Assembly: GCA_030627155.1 (NCBI GenBank)
Contig: DAOUSP010000028.1
Span: 1-10,849 of the forward strand
DNA length: 10,849 nucleotides
Reading direction: 5' to 3'
Origin: Candidatus Aminicenantota bacterium
GTDB taxonomy: Bacteria > Acidobacteriota > Aminicenantia > Aminicenantales > Aminicenantaceae
Both the position numbers and the translations under genes were made by a program. Below are positions 1 through 5,844 of the stretch, one piece after another (position 1 is the first letter of the stretch; each line of letters begins with the position of its first letter). The notes under the pieces are model-generated. The model worked only from the letters and a program-made list of their open reading frames with translations, was not told the DNA's origin and searched no databases.

Positions 1-145
1 ACTCTGTTTTGATGATAAAAGAACATCATATATTTTTCAAGGCATATGTACTTGCCTGGCATCATAGTGATTGTGAAGCCAGGTGGTTTTGGAGCTCATG
101 AATTATTGTTTTTTTTATATTTGACTTTTTTGACTATGATTAGTG

Positions 146-180
146 TGTCATTGCGAGGAGCGAAGCGACGTGGCAATCTC
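146..180. repeat. Half copy of a dispersed palindromic repeat (CATTGCGAGGAGCG family)
   Basis: The 35 bases starting TGTCATTGCGAGGAGCGAAG and ending GTGGCAATCTC match one arm of a dispersed repeat known from many unrelated bacterial genomes. Read as protein it gives the familiar spurious peptide CHCEERSDVAIS. The complete element normally has this arm followed by its inverted copy. No inverted arm is present in the next 150 bases, so this is a half or decayed copy. Within the arm, ATTGC (150-154) and GCAAT (173-177) can pair. An open frame beginning with GTG at 143 runs through the repeat into the next gene, and that extension should not be taken as protein. Confidence 0.8.
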
Positions 181-205
181 ATTAGAAAAATATAAACCAC
201 TTTAC

Positions 206-234
206 TTGAAGCGGCCTTTATGCGAAGATATTTT
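206..234 (+). promoter_or_regulatory. Possible sigma70-type promoter for the 287-1117 gene
   Basis: TTGAAG (206-211) and TATTTT (229-234) are separated by 17 bases, each matching four of six consensus positions. Transcription would begin near 241 and give a leader of about 45 bases before the ATG at 287. It lies just downstream of the repeat arm, so the repeat would not be transcribed with the gene. This is a pattern match only. Confidence 0.3.
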
Positions 235-286
235 TTCTAAAACGCAAAAAACTTTATTGAAAACAAACAATAAAAGTAGGGAAAAA

Positions 287-1117
287 ATGGCAGAAGAAAT
301 AGAAACCCAAAAAGCAAACGGAAACTTTGAATTCCTTTCATTAGCTGCATCCGGACAGAAAATAACGGTCCGTGACGACCAATATGAATTCGACTGGATA
401 TTGGATGCAGTCAGGCTTTCCCGCCAGAAGCGGAAACGTTTTCGACTGATAGATACTGGTGTCCTTGATTGTCCACAAATGGAATGGATTGCAAAAGCAG
501 GAGCTGATATTTACACTTCTGATGAAATCCGGAAAGATGCTCAAGAGTTGTTGATTATTCATAATGCGTGTAAACGTGGAAAGGGAATTATGGCTTATTT
601 TTATTATGGAGCCCTTGGGCAAGAACAACATGAAAAGCAAGACGATAAGTTTTCTCAACTCCAGGACTTGGGTGGAAACGGCATTTACATTCACATGACA
701 AACAAAGACACTGAGCGGGATTTTTCGCAGCTTATCCAGCTAGCAAAGAGTTGTCGTAAGGGAGGATCCTGGCTTGTTTATTATCATTATAAGGCATTAA
801 GCAGTTCTCTAATGCTTCTTAAAAAAAGCGGAGCTTGGGTCCACATTTCAAGCCAATGCCTTAAAGATGATGAGAGCCGGACTTTAATATTGGAGCTCAT
901 TCATTCGGAACGTTCTGTCGGCTCCAATCTTATTCTCCATGTGAAAGAAGGGCTGGACCTTTCAATTCTGCGGGAAATCATGCAAGCAGGAGCTTTTGTC
1001 ATATTCCCGCCCTCTCGCATTGGCTATGAATCTCCTTATAAGGACCTTGAAAAAAAGGCAGCTCGCAGAAGGCTGGATTTTAGAGCTTATTACCTTTATC
1101 CTGAGTTTCCTTCCTAA
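287..1117 (+). CDS. Unrecognised 276-aa protein with four internal beta-alpha-type repeats
   Basis: I do not recognise the family. The ATG at 287 is chosen over the upstream in-frame GTG (143) because AGTAGGG sits five bases ahead of it, and the extra 48 codons would encode the dispersed repeat. After a roughly 36-residue head the protein falls into four units of about 50-60 residues: about 37-87, 88-148, 149-199 and 200-250. Each unit has a basic stretch, a hydrophobic strand (RFRLIDTG, GIMAYFYYG, SWLVYYHYK, SNLILHVKE), a helix, then a small-residue turn with a second strand (AGADIYTS, GGNGIYIHM, SGAWVHIS, AGAFVIFP). A basic tail with RAYYLYP follows. There is no signal peptide or membrane segment, so it is probably cytoplasmic. 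The alternating strand-helix pattern suggests a barrel or solenoid fold (inference). Function is unknown, and it appears monocistronic. Confidence 0.8.
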   Translation: MAEEIETQKANGNFEFLSLAASGQKITVRDDQYEFDWILDAVRLSRQKRKRFRLIDTGVLDCPQMEWIAKAGADIYTSDEIRKDAQELLIIHNACKRGKGIMAYFYYGALGQEQHEKQDDKFSQLQDLGGNGIYIHMTNKDTERDFSQLIQLAKSCRKGGSWLVYYHYKALSSSLMLLKKSGAWVHISSQCLKDDESRTLILELIHSERSVGSNLILHVKEGLDLSILREIMQAGAFVIFPPSRIGYESPYKDLEKKAARRRLDFRAYYLYPEFPS

Positions 1118-1160
1118 GATTTAATTGTGTAGTGTGATGACCTGTAAATGGTCAGATGTA

Positions 1161-1189
1161 TTGACACCTCTGATGTTTTATGTTAACTT
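1161..1189 (+). promoter_or_regulatory. Weak candidate promoter of the HTH-Doc pair
   Basis: A perfect TTGACA at 1161-1166 is followed after 17 bases by TAACTT (1184-1189), a poor -10 that lies inside the first GTTAAC site. If it is used, a protein bound to the GTTAAC cluster would block the promoter directly, as expected for an autoregulated toxin-antitoxin operon. Only the -35 box is convincing. Confidence 0.3.
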
Positions 1190-1233
1190 AATCAAAAAAG
1201 TTAACAGCAGTTAATATTAAATATTTAGTTAAC
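1182..1233. promoter_or_regulatory. Operator-like cluster of GTTAAC palindromes
   Basis: Perfect GTTAAC palindromes lie at 1182-1187, 1200-1205 and 1228-1233, with a one-mismatch copy (GTTAAT) at 1210-1215. Start-to-start distances are 18, 10 and 18, so the array is two 24-bp units (1182-1205 and 1210-1233), each bounded by the hexamer, separated by four bases. A further 10-bp palindrome, TTAATATTAA, lies at 1211-1220. The cluster ends 40 bases before the start of the HTH gene, and the likely binder is that HTH protein (inference). Confidence 0.6.
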
Positions 1234-1273
1234 ACGTTTTGGTGTGTCACTGAAAAAACAGACGGAGGTTCAT

Positions 1274-1531
1274 ATGAAAAAGGACGAATACATAACCATT
1301 CCTCAATTAGCCAAGTTTTTAGGTTTATCAAGAATAGCTGTGTACAAAAAAGTAAAAAAAGGCCAGATTAAAGCGATAAAAATTGGTAGGAATTATGCCA
1401 TATCTAAAGAGTATATCTCGGTGATTTTAGGAAAAAATGTAAGCGAAAAAGCCAAAAAGGAAATTGATTGCGCTATTCAGAAGACATTACAAGACTATGG
1501 TGAGGTATTGAAGCTGCTGGGTGAAGAATAA
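1274..1531 (+). CDS. Excisionase/MerR-type helix-turn-helix protein, probable antitoxin
   Basis: This is an 85-residue DNA-binding protein. The ATG at 1274 is chosen because CGGAGG lies five bases upstream. The in-frame GTG at 1244 lacks such a site. Residues about 7-53 form the winged HTH typical of excisionase-family proteins: ITIPQLAKFLGLSR, the recognition segment AVYKKVKKGQIKAIKIG, then the wing NYAISKEYI. Residues about 55-85 are a charged, probably helical tail. By analogy with Phd-type antitoxins this tail could bind the toxin (inference). The stop codon overlaps the start of the Fic gene in TAATG, so the two are translationally coupled. It probably represses its own operon through the GTTAAC cluster just upstream. 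A phage-excisionase role is less likely because no integrase or attachment site is seen. Confidence 0.85.
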   Translation: MKKDEYITIPQLAKFLGLSRIAVYKKVKKGQIKAIKIGRNYAISKEYISVILGKNVSEKAKKEIDCAIQKTLQDYGEVLKLLGEE

Positions 1532-1950
1532 TGCATATAATTACTGTTAAAGAGGTCGAATATATTGCGATTAGATTAGCTCAGGAAATGTTAGAATTCA
1601 ATGAGCCCATCCCTGATTTTTCAACGCGTTTCCCAAATATTTTAGAGAGCTGTTTGGCTACCCCATTCCAGAGTTTTTCAAAAAAATCGCTTTACCCTGG
1701 CCTTATTTCAAAAGCGAGTGCACTTTTTTACTTAATGATAAAAAACCATCCCTTCCAAAATGGAAATAAAAGAATTGCAATGACAACTCTCTTTGTTTTT
1801 CTTTATAAAAACCGGAAGTGGGTAAATGTTGATACTCAAGAGCTTTATAATTTCACGGTTTGGGTAGCACAGAGCCCACCGCAATTTAAAGAAGAGACTT
1901 TAAAAGCCATAGAAAAGTTTTTAAAAACTCATGTGGTCAATCTAACGTAA
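1531..1950 (+). CDS. Fic/Doc family protein, death-on-curing-type toxin
   Basis: This 139-residue protein has the Fic core motif HPFQNGNKR at residues 73-81. The ending NKR, rather than NGR, fits the Doc signature HxFx(N/D)(A/G)NKR. In phage P1 Doc this binds ATP inverted and phosphorylates EF-Tu instead of AMPylating a target. The preceding segment (LYPGLISKASALFYLMIKN) and the following one (IAMTTLFVFLYKNRKWVNV) match the usual Doc helices around the active site. Length is close to P1 Doc. No inhibitory (S/T)xxxE(G/N) helix is evident in the protein, so restraint would come from the partner encoded just upstream. It is translated by coupling from the HTH gene. The family and pairing are clear. 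The substrate is inferred from the motif only. Confidence 0.88.
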   Translation: MHIITVKEVEYIAIRLAQEMLEFNEPIPDFSTRFPNILESCLATPFQSFSKKSLYPGLISKASALFYLMIKNHPFQNGNKRIAMTTLFVFLYKNRKWVNVDTQELYNFTVWVAQSPPQFKEETLKAIEKFLKTHVVNLT

Positions 1951-1953
1951 AAT

Positions 1954-1972
1954 GAGTTGGTTTCTCCAACTC
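1954..1972 (-). terminator. Hairpin between convergent operons, possible terminator
   Basis: GAGTTGG (1954-1960) and CCAACTC (1966-1972) form a perfect seven-base stem with a TTTCT loop, three bases after the Fic stop codon. On the plus strand no T-run follows. On the minus strand the stem is followed by ATTTTA, so it suits termination of the namZ operon better, about 60 bases past that stop. It may act in both directions. The stem is short and the T-tract weak. Confidence 0.4.
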
Positions 1973-2033
1973 GCTCAAGAAAAGCTCTATACGTCTTGCA
2001 TTTTAGATGTTCCGGAGTTGTTAGGAACTGGAA

Positions 2034-3326
2034 TCAATCATAAAGAAGATACTTTTGCCTGTTTTCTCGAAACAGGTTCTCGTCTTTTTCCATCTCAGTC
2101 AATAAATTTTCATATGTCTTTTCCCCTTTAAGGAATTGAGTCAAGGAATCGTTACCGAACATCAGATTTAATGGTCTTGATACAGGTCGTAGATGCTCCG
2201 GGTGGAGCTTTTTTATAGAATTTAGTAGTGCAAGTGTAAATCGAATGGAAAGGACTTTTTGTTCTTGCGTAATGTGTATGCGAATACCATGACAGATTTT
2301 GTTTTCATAAGAAGGATGAAGGGTTTTTCCTTGAAGCGAACGGGGAATATAAGTTAAAGATTCCAAGGAAAGTCCATAATCTTTTCCTCCATGTAAATCC
2401 TGAATAATGGCGTCAGGCTTGAGCCATGGAGCACCAAACTGGAGGAATGGATTACATGTGCCGAGTCCCTGATTCAGGATGATTCCTCCAAGAAGGCCAA
2501 TCCCGGGGTAAAGTATTGCTGTTTGAAGAGTAGGAATATTTGGGGAGGTTTGTATCCAAGGTAGGCCTGTTTCCTCCCAGAAATATGTACGCTTCCAATT
2601 ACGCAATAGAATTACATGTAAATCAACGTCCTTAGGAACCCATCCTTCCCCCTTCATCATCAAGGCCAGCTCGCCAGCAGTCAACCCGTATCTTACAGGA
2701 ATAGGGCATGCTCCAATGAAAGATTCAAACTGCGGCTTTAGAAGAGGACCTTCGATGATTTCTCCACCAACGGGATTTGGTCGGTCAAGAACATACACTG
2801 GCTTCTGGCTTTCGGAGGATACTTCAAGGATGTATTTGAGTGTGGTGATATAAGTGTAGAAGCGGGTTCCTATATCCTGGATATCATAGACCAGTGCATC
2901 AATCTCCTGCATCTGATGAGGAGTCGGCTTTTTGGTTTTCCCGAAAAGACTATAGATTTGTATGTTTTCAAGCTGAGTGTCTTTTATATTGGAGCCGGCT
3001 TCTTCCTTTCCACTGAAGCCATGTTCAGGGGAAAAAATTGCCTTGATGGTGATTCCTTTATCCAGGAGAGCCCTTACAAGCGGAGTCCCGTCAGGAAGAG
3101 ATGATGTGTGATTTATTACAAGCCCCAAACGCTTGTTTTCAAGCACAAATGGAAAATCTTCAAGAAAAATTTCATTTCCAAGCAGCACACGTTCATGCGG
3201 TAGAAGAGATCTTACGAGTGGAAAAGCAAGAATGAAATTTGCTTCAGCTGAAATTAGAATGAGAATAAGAATGGCAAACAGCCGTTTACGATAGCACTCG
3301 TTTTGATTCTGTTTAAGAAGTAACAT
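2034..3326 (-). CDS. namZ: NamZ-like (DUF1343) exo-N-acetylmuramidase family protein, secreted
   Basis: The family cleaves MurNAc from the non-reducing ends of peptidoglycan fragments (B. subtilis NamZ/YbbC, GH171). From the ATG at 3326 (430 aa) there is a basic N-terminus and hydrophobic run (KRLFAILILILI), consistent with a signal peptide or anchor. A TTG at 3332 is an alternative start. Family landmarks in order are KRLGLVINHTS (about 66-76), SPEHGFSG (99-106), YDIQDIGTRFYTY (147-159), DRPNPVGG (181-188), RYGLTAGELA (212-221), SPNIPT (261-266) and GAPW (298-301). The segment before GAPW reads YPGIGLLGGIILNQGLGT (273-290), where the family usually has an EGTN...GRGT-like signature. The Glu and Arg are missing here, so activity is uncertain. 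It is the last gene of the tatA operon, immediately after a short protein with a MurQ-like end. Confidence 0.85.
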   Translation of the reverse strand: MLLLKQNQNECYRKRLFAILILILISAEANFILAFPLVRSLLPHERVLLGNEIFLEDFPFVLENKRLGLVINHTSSLPDGTPLVRALLDKGITIKAIFSPEHGFSGKEEAGSNIKDTQLENIQIYSLFGKTKKPTPHQMQEIDALVYDIQDIGTRFYTYITTLKYILEVSSESQKPVYVLDRPNPVGGEIIEGPLLKPQFESFIGACPIPVRYGLTAGELALMMKGEGWVPKDVDLHVILLRNWKRTYFWEETGLPWIQTSPNIPTLQTAILYPGIGLLGGIILNQGLGTCNPFLQFGAPWLKPDAIIQDLHGGKDYGLSLESLTYIPRSLQGKTLHPSYENKICHGIRIHITQEQKVLSIRFTLALLNSIKKLHPEHLRPVSRPLNLMFGNDSLTQFLKGEKTYENLLTEMEKDENLFRENRQKYLLYD

Positions 3327-3341
3327 GAGCAAGATACTCGC

Positions 3342-3620
3342 TTAATCCTTCTGGATTTGCTCGCTCAGGTTCCAGGTTTTGGGGTGTCGTTGTTCGGTGA
3401 GAAGAGTATGCAGTTGAAATTGTGTTTTGTTTTGGATGTAGTCAATGGATTCAGGAGAGGGAATTATTCCCAGGAGTTTAAGGAGACGCATTTTATCTGA
3501 AATGGTTGATGATGTTTTTTGCTGCTGAATATGAATACTTTTGGAAAAGCAAAAAACAGAAAGAAAAATAAAGATAAAAAAAAGAATAAGTGAAAGAAAT
3601 AATTTTTTGCGTATTATCAT
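3342..3620 (-). CDS. Short secreted or anchored protein, possible N-terminal remnant of a MurQ-like protein
   Basis: This is a 92-residue protein with a strong hydrophobic segment at about 6-26 after MIIRKK, giving a signal peptide or membrane anchor. The remainder is polar, and its end (about 67-92) contains FQLHTLLTEQRHPKTWNLSE. That resembles the start of N-acetylmuramic acid 6-phosphate etherases (MurQ), which typically open with an LTTEQRNPxTxxLD-like sequence. Here the protein stops about 20 residues into that region. Its TAA stop lies in the same reading frame as the namZ homologue that starts within 15 bases. A deletion of the SIS-domain body is one explanation, and a genuine small lipoprotein-like product is another. 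The ribosome-binding site (AAGAAAGA) is weak. The start gap of 60 bases after the deaminase gene is the largest in the operon. Confidence 0.55.
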   Translation of the reverse strand: MIIRKKLFLSLILFFIFIFLSVFCFSKSIHIQQQKTSSTISDKMRLLKLLGIIPSPESIDYIQNKTQFQLHTLLTEQRHPKTWNLSEQIQKD

Positions 3621-3680
3621 ATTTAATCTTTCTTAATATTTCGGTAAACCCGGCTGATTCAAGATGCAAATACGGGATGT

Positions 3681-4190
3681 TTAGCTGTACTGGAGTTTGT
3701 CGTCGATTATGTCAGCTTCATTCCAATCTTTTACCCAATCGCTGACATTGAAGATTTTCATTTTCCCATCTGATGTCGAGCATATCACCCGATTCAACCC
3801 GGCATTGATTATCATCTTCTTGCATATAAAGCATGGGAAGGCATTGATTTGCTCATGTGTATCATAAGTGCATCCATAGATATAAATGTCTCCTCCAAGA
3901 AGGCTTACGCCTGCCCGGGAAGCATTGATGATGGCATTTTGTTCGGCATGGACACTTCTGCACAACTCGTAGCGCTGGCCGTGAGGGATATTGAGTTTAT
4001 CTCTAAGGCAAAAGCCATGTTCGAAGCTGTCCTTGGTTTTCCGGGGAGCCCCCACATAGCCAGTTGATACGATTTGGTCATCACGGATGATGATGGCTCC
4101 AATAGAACGCCGGAAACATGTGCTCCGCTTTGATACTTCCTTGGCAATTCCAAGGTAATATTCATCTTTAGATATTCTTTTCATGGGCAT
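3681..4190 (-). CDS. dCMP deaminase (ComEB-like deoxycytidylate deaminase)
   Basis: It converts dCMP to dUMP, the precursor for dTMP. The 169-residue zinc deaminase shows HAEQNAI at 81-87 (zinc ligand H81, proton-shuttling E83) and PCFIC at 119-123 (zinc ligands C120 and C123). GYVGAPR at 44-50 corresponds to the family's GYNGxP substrate loop. Additional cysteines at 61 and 77 just before HAE fit ComEB/T4-type enzymes. The ATG at 4190 is chosen because GGAGG lies seven bases upstream. An internal ATG at 4184 would give an ATGA overlap but a poor spacing. The gene overlaps the upstream kinase gene by ten bases, so the pair is made together. It is probably cytoplasmic. Confidence 0.92.
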   Translation of the reverse strand: MPMKRISKDEYYLGIAKEVSKRSTCFRRSIGAIIIRDDQIVSTGYVGAPRKTKDSFEHGFCLRDKLNIPHGQRYELCRSVHAEQNAIINASRAGVSLLGGDIYIYGCTYDTHEQINAFPCFICKKMIINAGLNRVICSTSDGKMKIFNVSDWVKDWNEADIIDDKLQYS

Positions 4191-4726
4191 AAAAATTCCT
4201 CCAGCTTTTTGTGGAAATCTTCAAGGGACCCATCATTGATAATGACAATGTCTGCCATTTTCATGCAATTTTGCAGTTGCTGGCCACTCTCTTCAATAGA
4301 CATTTCCTCCGCTTCTTTTGCAATGAATTCTTGAAGAGAATCCATAGATTCTTCCCTTCCTCTTTTTATCACTCGATTGTAACGAATCTCGACCGGTGCA
4401 TCAACAGCCAGAAGAAGAAAGTTGTTCTGCTTTTTGAGATAGGCAACTTCTTTGGGGTTGCGAATGCTATCTATAATGGCTTTCCCCTGGACTCTTTCAA
4501 TCACACGTCTTGCTAAGATATCCGGCCCGAATTTATTGCGCAAATGGTTGCCCATTTTAATAAGATTGTCCCGTGTGATGATTTGTCCTTTATTTCGGAG
4601 TTCTTCTCTAATTAAATCTGAGAGAGAAAAGTACTTATATCCTTTTTTCTGGAAAAAAGCTGCAGCTTCACCTTTTCCTGCTCCGTTTGTTCCTGTGAGG
4701 CCAATGAGACGAGCTTCTTTGCACAT
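4181..4726 (-). CDS. P-loop nucleotide kinase paired with dCMP deaminase (CoaE/UPF0200-like)
   Basis: This is a 181-residue P-loop NTPase of the small-kinase type. It has the Walker A motif GTNGAGKG at residues 12-19, an LSDLIREEL segment at 35-43 like nucleotide-monophosphate and dephospho-CoA kinases, and AIIDSIRNPKEVAYLKK at 83-99 as in UPF0200/AAA_18 kinases. It ends with ADIVIINDGSLEDFHKKL, the usual CoaE-like C-terminus. Function is not fixed by the sequence. The ten-base overlap with the dCMP deaminase gene argues for a role with deoxynucleotides. In eukaryotic Dcd1 and bacterial anti-phage AvcD proteins a P-loop domain of this kind is fused ahead of the deaminase domain in the same order. 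A plain dephospho-CoA kinase is the main alternative. It starts six bases after tatC, with AAGGA upstream. Confidence 0.75.
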   Translation of the reverse strand: MCKEARLIGLTGTNGAGKGEAAAFFQKKGYKYFSLSDLIREELRNKGQIITRDNLIKMGNHLRNKFGPDILARRVIERVQGKAIIDSIRNPKEVAYLKKQNNFLLLAVDAPVEIRYNRVIKRGREESMDSLQEFIAKEAEEMSIEESGQQLQNCMKMADIVIINDGSLEDFHKKLEEFLCP

Positions 4727-4732
4727 TTTATC

Positions 4733-5512
4733 TTATCCTTCCAGGTGTTCTTCAGACTCTTCTTCTTTCTTTTCTTTCTTTTTCCCGAATATTATGACAA
4801 TCAAAATGCTCAAGCCATAAAGAGCTAACATAGGCACAGCAATAATGCTCTGGGTTATCATATCCGGGGTGGGAGTGATGATTGCAGCAATTGTAAATAT
4901 AGCAAGGACAGCATATTTGAAATTCTTAATCATCCACCGCGCAGATATTAGCCCCATTCGTGAAAGGAAATACACAAGAGTGGGGAGTTCGAAAACAATT
5001 GCAATTCCCAAAATCACACGTACGCCTAAACTGAAGTATTTATCCACGGTTATCACAGGCCGAAATTCAGAGCCCATTCTGAGAAAGAAGTTGCAAGCCC
5101 AGGGGAAGACGACGAAATAGGCAAATAAGGCGCCGAGAGTGAAAAATACAGTTGTAAAGAGGACGAAAGGGATGACAGCCTTTTTTTCTTTTTGGTAAAG
5201 CCCAGGAGCAATAAAATACCAAAGCTGGAGGAAAATAAAAGGAGCTGTAAGAAAAATAGCGGCCAGGAATGAAACTTTAATGTACAGCATGAATGGAGCT
5301 GTGAGTGTAGTGAAAGCCAGTTTCTCGCCTTCGGGTAAAAATTTAGTTACAGGGCGAGCCAGAATTCTATAAATGTCTTTACTGAAGATCCAGGCCGGGA
5401 TTACTGCTATCAATATCGCAATGAAGGAGAAAAAAATCCTTTTTCTAAGATCCTCAAGATGCTCAAGAAAGGTCATCTCGTCAGGGGTTTTTTCCCTTTT
5501 CATCATTCTCAT
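4733..5512 (-). CDS. tatC: Sec-independent protein translocase TatC
   Basis: TatC is the membrane receptor for twin-arginine signal peptides and works with TatA to export folded proteins. The 259-residue protein has six hydrophobic segments and the TatC landmarks FLEHLEDLRKR (15-25), PGLYQKEKK (103-111, including the conserved cytoplasmic-loop Glu at 109), FELP (174-177) and TPTPDMITQ (213-221), then a highly charged KKKEKKEEESEE tail. The Glu usual at the HLxELR position is Asp here, a common variation. The ATG at 5512 is chosen because AAAGGA lies five bases upstream. It overlaps the end of tatA by 32 bases. A later ATG at 5476 would avoid the overlap but has no good ribosome-binding site. 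Confidence 0.96.
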   Translation of the reverse strand: MRMMKREKTPDEMTFLEHLEDLRKRIFFSFIAILIAVIPAWIFSKDIYRILARPVTKFLPEGEKLAFTTLTAPFMLYIKVSFLAAIFLTAPFIFLQLWYFIAPGLYQKEKKAVIPFVLFTTVFFTLGALFAYFVVFPWACNFFLRMGSEFRPVITVDKYFSLGVRVILGIAIVFELPTLVYFLSRMGLISARWMIKNFKYAVLAIFTIAAIITPTPDMITQSIIAVPMLALYGLSILIVIIFGKKKEKKEEESEEHLEG

Positions 5513-5726
5513 AGATGTCCTTTTTTAGCTCGTCCTTAATTTCTCTGAATTCATCTGCCTGGATTTCTTCCTCTATTTTTTCCTTTATTTCATCAGAAGT
5601 TCTACGGAACTCTCGAAGGGCCTTTCCGATAGATCTACCAACTTCAGGAAGCTTTTTAGGGCCAAATACGAGAAGTGCGATAACAAGAAGAAGGAGTAAT
5701 TCCGGGAATCCTATATTACCAAACAT
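5481..5726 (-). CDS. tatA: Twin-arginine translocase subunit TatA/TatE
   Basis: This is an 81-residue pore-forming subunit of the Tat system. It has a short N-terminal membrane helix (GFPELLLLLVIALLVF, about 6-21), the hinge FGPKKLPEVG (21-30), an amphipathic helix (GRSIGKALREFRRTSDEI), and an acidic/basic coiled tail. The FGPKKLPE hinge fits TatA better than TatB, and no separate tatB is seen, so this is likely a TatA-TatC minimal system. The ATG at 5726 has AGAAGG about eight bases upstream. It is the first gene of the minus-strand operon and sits behind a strong promoter. Confidence 0.95.
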   Translation of the reverse strand: MFGNIGFPELLLLLVIALLVFGPKKLPEVGRSIGKALREFRRTSDEIKEKIEEEIQADEFREIKDELKKDIYENDEKGKNP

Positions 5727-5759
5727 TTTTCGACCTTCTTATTTTTCTTGACAAATGCA

Positions 5760-5788
5760 AATATAGTGATTCAACCTGGTTAAGTCAA
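5760..5788 (-). promoter_or_regulatory. Sigma70-type promoter of the tatA operon
   Basis: Read on the minus strand, TTGACT (5783-5788) and TATATT (5760-5765) are spaced by exactly 17 bases. Transcription would start about 25 bases before the tatA ATG at 5726. The box match and position are both good. It lies back to back with the ctpA promoter. Confidence 0.6.
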
Positions 5789-5795
5789 TAAGAAC

Positions 5796-5824
5796 TTTAC
5801 AGTGCCTGCTCGCTCTGGTAATAT
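5796..5824 (+). promoter_or_regulatory. Sigma70-type promoter of ctpA
   Basis: TTTACA (5796-5801) and TAATAT (5819-5824) are separated by 17 bases. Transcription would begin near 5831, giving a leader of about 14 bases before the ATG at 5845. Together with the tatA promoter it forms a compact divergent control region in which the two -35 boxes are seven bases apart. Confidence 0.6.
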
Positions 5825-5844
5825 TAGTGTTCTGAAAGAGTCCT

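Noticed and set aside
54..84. Inverted repeat GCCTGGC / GCCAGGT as a terminator
   Set aside because: Only six solid pairs around a 17-base loop, with the T-run beginning about 25 bases further on. Too weak to call.
3..101. Open frame entering from the left edge and ending near 100
   Set aside because: Thirty-odd codons with no recognisable protein features. It could be the tail of a gene outside the window, but nothing supports that.
143..286. N-terminal extension of the unknown protein from a GTG at 143
   Set aside because: It translates the dispersed repeat arm (CHCEERSDVAIS), and the ATG at 287 has a clear ribosome-binding site.
1139..1154. TGACC / GGTCA inverted repeat after the unknown protein as a terminator
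   Set aside because: Five-base stem with no following T-tract, so termination is not supported.
3849..4165. Plus- and minus-strand open frames lying over the deaminase gene
   Set aside because: They are other-frame readings of a well-supported zinc deaminase gene, with no motifs of their own.
2034..5726. Whole minus-strand operon as an anti-phage defence island
   Set aside because: Although the kinase-deaminase pair recalls AvcD, the operon also carries tatA, tatC and a cell-wall enzyme. The setting is housekeeping and no other defence gene is seen.
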